Part shown: positions 5,770-7,945 of the stretch, piece by piece
How the letters are laid out: the number at the start of each line of letters is the position of its first letter
Position numbering within the stretch: position 1 is the first letter of the stretch
Source: an uncultured Ruminococcus sp.
GTDB lineage: Bacteria > Bacillota_A > Clostridia > Oscillospirales > Ruminococcaceae
Length of the DNA: 7,945 bases
NCBI GenBank assembly: GCA_902782875.1
Contig: CACZPE010000352.1
Span: 1-7,945, forward strand
Direction: 5' to 3'
Notes under the pieces: model-generated
Database searches by the model: none
Seen by the model: the letters and a program-made list of their open reading frames with translations, nothing else
What the model was told of the DNA's origin: nothing
Position numbers and translations under genes: made by a program

Positions 5770-6612
5770 ATGTACAAGCTTTTTTGTTCTGATATTTCAC
5801 GACTGCTTAAGCTGACATCATTCAGGCTGTGTGCAGTACTGGTGCTTCTGGGAAATTCATTGAATATTGCTCTGGAGTGCCATGCAGTAAAAGGGTATGA
5901 CTATACCTTTGAACTGAAATATATGTGTATAGGCGTGCTGATAGAGAGTACCGTCGTGATCGGCAATCTTATCGGCTCAGACTACAGTCAGAGCACGGTA
6001 AGAAACAAGATCATAGCGGGATACAGCCGCTTTGAAGTGTTTCTGTCAAACTGGATGACAAGCTTTATATGCGTGCTGTTTTATACTACGGAAACGTTTC
6101 TTGCAATATGCGTGAGCGGACATATATGCGGCGGTGTATATCCGTATCCCTGCGAAAAAACGATCGGTCTTGCATTTCTGTGTCTGCTTCTGTGTGCGGT
6201 GCTTGCATCCTTTTTTACAGCATGGTATATGCTGGTATCCGTACAGAGCACTGCAATGACGGTATCGCTCATCGCTATATTTGTCGGGGCTGTACTGGGA
6301 GCGGGGATACTCACTTCTCTGGTAAGTACGGAGTCGTTTGACGATAAAGATCATATAGCAGAGAGCGTGGTAATTTCGGAGAATGACCTGTCTGCAGGGC
6401 ACCCTGCGGATACTGACAGAGATAAGACGAGAGATCGTCATCAGGATGTGAATACTATCGTGGAGATGGTATGTATAATATCCCCTGTGTCTCATTTTCT
6501 CGGAGTGGAAGACAAGGAGTTTCTTCCTGCGAATATTACCGCCATGACCGTTGAGATAATGCTGTTTTTTATCGGCGGATACCATGTTTTTAAAAATCGT
6601 GATATAAAATGA
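5770..6612 (+). CDS. ABC-2-type permease 4 of the array, divergent outward loop
   Basis: A 280-residue paralogue with the shared N-terminus (SDISRLLKLTSFR), the cytoplasmic loop (STVRNKIIAGYSRFEVFLSN), six predicted helices (about 17-34, 51-69, 97-121, 131-155, 160-184, 253-275) and the ending FKNRDIK. It is the outlier of the array. Its outward loop (185-252) has lost the KYID and NPxY pieces and is instead highly charged (for example DRDKTRDRHQD), keeping only a SPVSHFL echo of the shared SPVSHIL. It also has more cysteines in and near its membrane helices than the others. GGAG at 5761-5764 is 5 bases before the ATG. The gap before it is 54 bases and holds a strong palindrome, so it may be expressed at a different level from permeases 1-3. 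It may have a different partner or ligand; this is inference. Confidence 0.87.
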   Translation: MYKLFCSDISRLLKLTSFRLCAVLVLLGNSLNIALECHAVKGYDYTFELKYMCIGVLIESTVVIGNLIGSDYSQSTVRNKIIAGYSRFEVFLSNWMTSFICVLFYTTETFLAICVSGHICGGVYPYPCEKTIGLAFLCLLLCAVLASFFTAWYMLVSVQSTAMTVSLIAIFVGAVLGAGILTSLVSTESFDDKDHIAESVVISENDLSAGHPADTDRDKTRDRHQDVNTIVEMVCIISPVSHFLGVEDKEFLPANITAMTVEIMLFFIGGYHVFKNRDIK

Positions 6613-6672
6613 TCTGCGGTAAAAGGCATCAATGAAGGATGCATAACTGCAGCTGTGATCGGAGTGATCTGG

Positions 6673-7560
6673 GTGGATTTCAATGACCTTTTGCTGATAG
6701 CGGTTATAGTAGTATTATGTATAATCATAGTATATCTGCTTATCAGGATATACCTTATGCAGAAATCGGCGGATGAGATAACCGAGGACTTCGAGGATAA
6801 GCTGCATTCTGAGACTAATACTATCATTGCGATATCATCGGGTGACAGGCATATGAAAAGGCTTGCATCATCCATAAATACCCAACTCAAGGATATCCAC
6901 AAGAAGCGCCATCTGTATACCCAGGGAGATATTGAGCTCAAAACCGCCATAACCAATATATCTCATGATCTGCGCACACCGCTTACTGCAATATGCGGCT
7001 ATCTTGAGGTCATGAAGGAAGAGCCCAAAAGTCAGAAAATGCAGGATATATGCGATATTATCACGGAGCGTACCGAGCTTATGAAAAAGCTCACGGAGGA
7101 GCTTTTCAGATATTCTGTCATACTCACCGAGGAACAGGCGGAACAGACCGAGATATCGGTCAACGGCGTGCTTGAAGACTGTATCATGGGCTACTATGCA
7201 GCACTTACCGAGAAGGGCATAGTGACTACTGTGGATATATGCGAAGAGCCTGTAATGCGTATGGGAGACAAGCTCTCACTGTCAAGGGTGTTCTCCAATA
7301 TCATAAGCAATGCGATAAAATACAGTGACGGCGATCTTGATATAAAAATGGACGGCGGCACGATAACATTCTCAAATTCCGCATCCAAGCTCACTTCGGT
7401 ACAGGCGGCAAAGCTGTTTGACCGCTTCTATACCGTAGAATCCGCCCGCAATTCCACGGGCCTCGGCCTTTCCATTGCAAGAACACTGACAGAGCGCATG
7501 GGCGGCGTGATATATGCGGATCTTATCGACAACAGGCTTGTGATAACCATAAAGCTGTGA
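6673..7560 (+). CDS. Sensor histidine kinase with one membrane helix and no sensor domain
   Basis: I place the start at the GTG at 6673, 8 bases after GGAG (6661-6664), giving 295 residues; GTGs at 6655 and 6664 would only lengthen the N-terminus. After four or five residues comes one membrane helix (6-28), then a linker of about 60 residues that is probably helical, then the phosphoacceptor His98 in ISHDLRTPLTA, the N box with Asn209 and Asn213 (FSNIISNAIKYS), the F box (LFDRFYT, 248-254) and G2 box TGLGLS (262-267). The G1 box is not the usual DxGxG; the aligned stretch is FSNSASKL, as I recall in many Firmicutes kinases near antibiotic-transport genes. With almost no outside part it cannot bind a soluble ligand in a normal domain, so it probably senses within the membrane or through the permeases. 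Its likely partner is the regulator at 1499-2164. Confidence 0.92.
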   Translation: MDFNDLLLIAVIVVLCIIIVYLLIRIYLMQKSADEITEDFEDKLHSETNTIIAISSGDRHMKRLASSINTQLKDIHKKRHLYTQGDIELKTAITNISHDLRTPLTAICGYLEVMKEEPKSQKMQDICDIITERTELMKKLTEELFRYSVILTEEQAEQTEISVNGVLEDCIMGYYAALTEKGIVTTVDICEEPVMRMGDKLSLSRVFSNIISNAIKYSDGDLDIKMDGGTITFSNSASKLTSVQAAKLFDRFYTVESARNSTGLGLSIARTLTERMGGVIYADLIDNRLVITIKL

Positions 7561-7607
7561 TAAGACCTGAAAGGTTAAAGTGGGAGCATATCTGAAAGGA
7601 AAACAGT

Positions 7608-7945
7608 ATGAGTGTCGGTATATATGACTGCTTCGGTTACGGCAAGGGGTATGATGTGCCTTTTCCGGAGCGGTACAGACTGATAAGGGAAGCCGGATTT
7701 GACAGCGTTATGCTGTGGTGGAGCGACCGCTTCGGGCGGGGAGAAGGCTACAGGGAGGATGCAGCGTCAGCACGTGCGGCAGGTCTGTCGATAGAGAATA
7801 TACACGCTCCTGTCCATGAGCAGAACAGTCTTTTTGAAGACAGTGCCGATGGTGAAAGTGTATTCCGTGATTATCTGCAGTGTATTGACGACTGCCGCAG
7901 TTATGATATCTCCACAGTGGTCATTCATCTGCCCGATGATGCATA
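7608..7945 (+). CDS. Sugar-phosphate isomerase/epimerase-like TIM-barrel protein (partial, 5' end)
   Basis: The first 112 residues of a gene that continues past the window. GAAAGGA at 7594-7600 is 7 bases before the ATG. The opening strand MSVGIYDCFG, the following helix with RLIREAGFDSVMLWW, the strand leading to NIHAPVHEQNSLFED (His66 and His70) and the strand STVVIHLPDD (His107) match the repeating beta-alpha pattern and strand-end histidines of the xylose isomerase-like / AP endonuclease 2 superfamily. Members act on sugars or sugar phosphates or, less often, cut abasic DNA, using a metal held at the barrel's C-terminal end. The metal ligands from later strands lie outside the window, so the reaction cannot be named. 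The 47-base gap after the kinase shows only a tiny ACCT/AGGT stem, so read-through from the kinase transcript is possible although the function looks unrelated. Confidence 0.8.
   Translation, partial: MSVGIYDCFGYGKGYDVPFPERYRLIREAGFDSVMLWWSDRFGRGEGYREDAASARAAGLSIENIHAPVHEQNSLFEDSADGESVFRDYLQCIDDCRSYDISTVVIHLPDDA

Noticed and set aside
6046..6585. A 179-residue open frame on the minus strand
   Set aside because: Antisense to permease 4, rich in Tyr, His, Arg and Cys with no domain pattern, and without a convincing ribosome binding site.
6626..6642. GCATC/GATGC hairpin between permease 4 and the kinase
   Set aside because: Only five base pairs with a seven-base loop and no T run follow; too weak to call a terminator or attenuator.
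1..7945. CRISPR arrays, tRNA or rRNA genes, insertion sequences, bacteriocin precursor or modification genes
   Set aside because: I looked for repeat-spacer structure, transposase motifs with terminal inverted repeats, tRNA-like folds and short double-glycine leader peptides, and found none that I could support.

Overview
This window comes from a middling-GC Gram-positive bacterium, most likely a Clostridia member of the Ruminococcus type. The grounds are heavy use of ATA for isoleucine and AGA/AGG for arginine, strong GGAGG or AAAGGA ribosome binding sites, very tight packing on one strand, and ABC and two-component families typical of gut Firmicutes. The genus is my inference; no rRNA or other marker is present. 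Every gene I support is on the + strand.

Region A (1-1366) is housekeeping and accessory. It holds the C-terminal end of a THUMP-type 23S rRNA methyltransferase, an HD-domain phosphohydrolase of the YfbR/HDDC2 type, and a small membrane-anchored protein of unknown function whose start overlaps the stop of the HD gene. A perfect 11-bp hairpin at 1341-1366 probably ends this transcript.

Region B (1367-7560) is a regulated membrane-transport locus. An OmpR/PhoB-family response regulator comes first. A 104-base gap follows, with phased direct repeats (two identical ATCTTGAT boxes 11 bp apart and a third, imperfect CTTGA-containing box) and an extended -10 element. Next come one BcrA/LanF-type ABC ATPase, four consecutive paralogous ABC-2-type permeases (273, 280, 280 and 280 residues), and a small one-TM histidine kinase. 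The kinase and regulator therefore flank the transporter genes. A reasonable model is that the kinase senses the transporter or a membrane-active compound and phosphorylates the regulator, which acts at the repeats upstream of the ATPase gene. The ATPase and permease families resemble lantibiotic-immunity (LanFEG) and bacitracin-resistance transporters, so export or expulsion of a peptide or other envelope-active compound is likely, but the sequence does not show the substrate. No toxin, precursor peptide or modification enzyme gene is visible.

Region C (7608-7945) is the start of a sugar-phosphate isomerase/epimerase-like TIM-barrel gene that runs off the window. It may be read through from the kinase gene, as I see no convincing terminator between them.

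The most unusual feature is the four-permease array served by one ATPase. The first three permeases share a conserved motif set in an approximately 65-residue extracytoplasmic loop, while the fourth has a different, strongly charged loop and is set apart by a 30-base interrupted palindrome.
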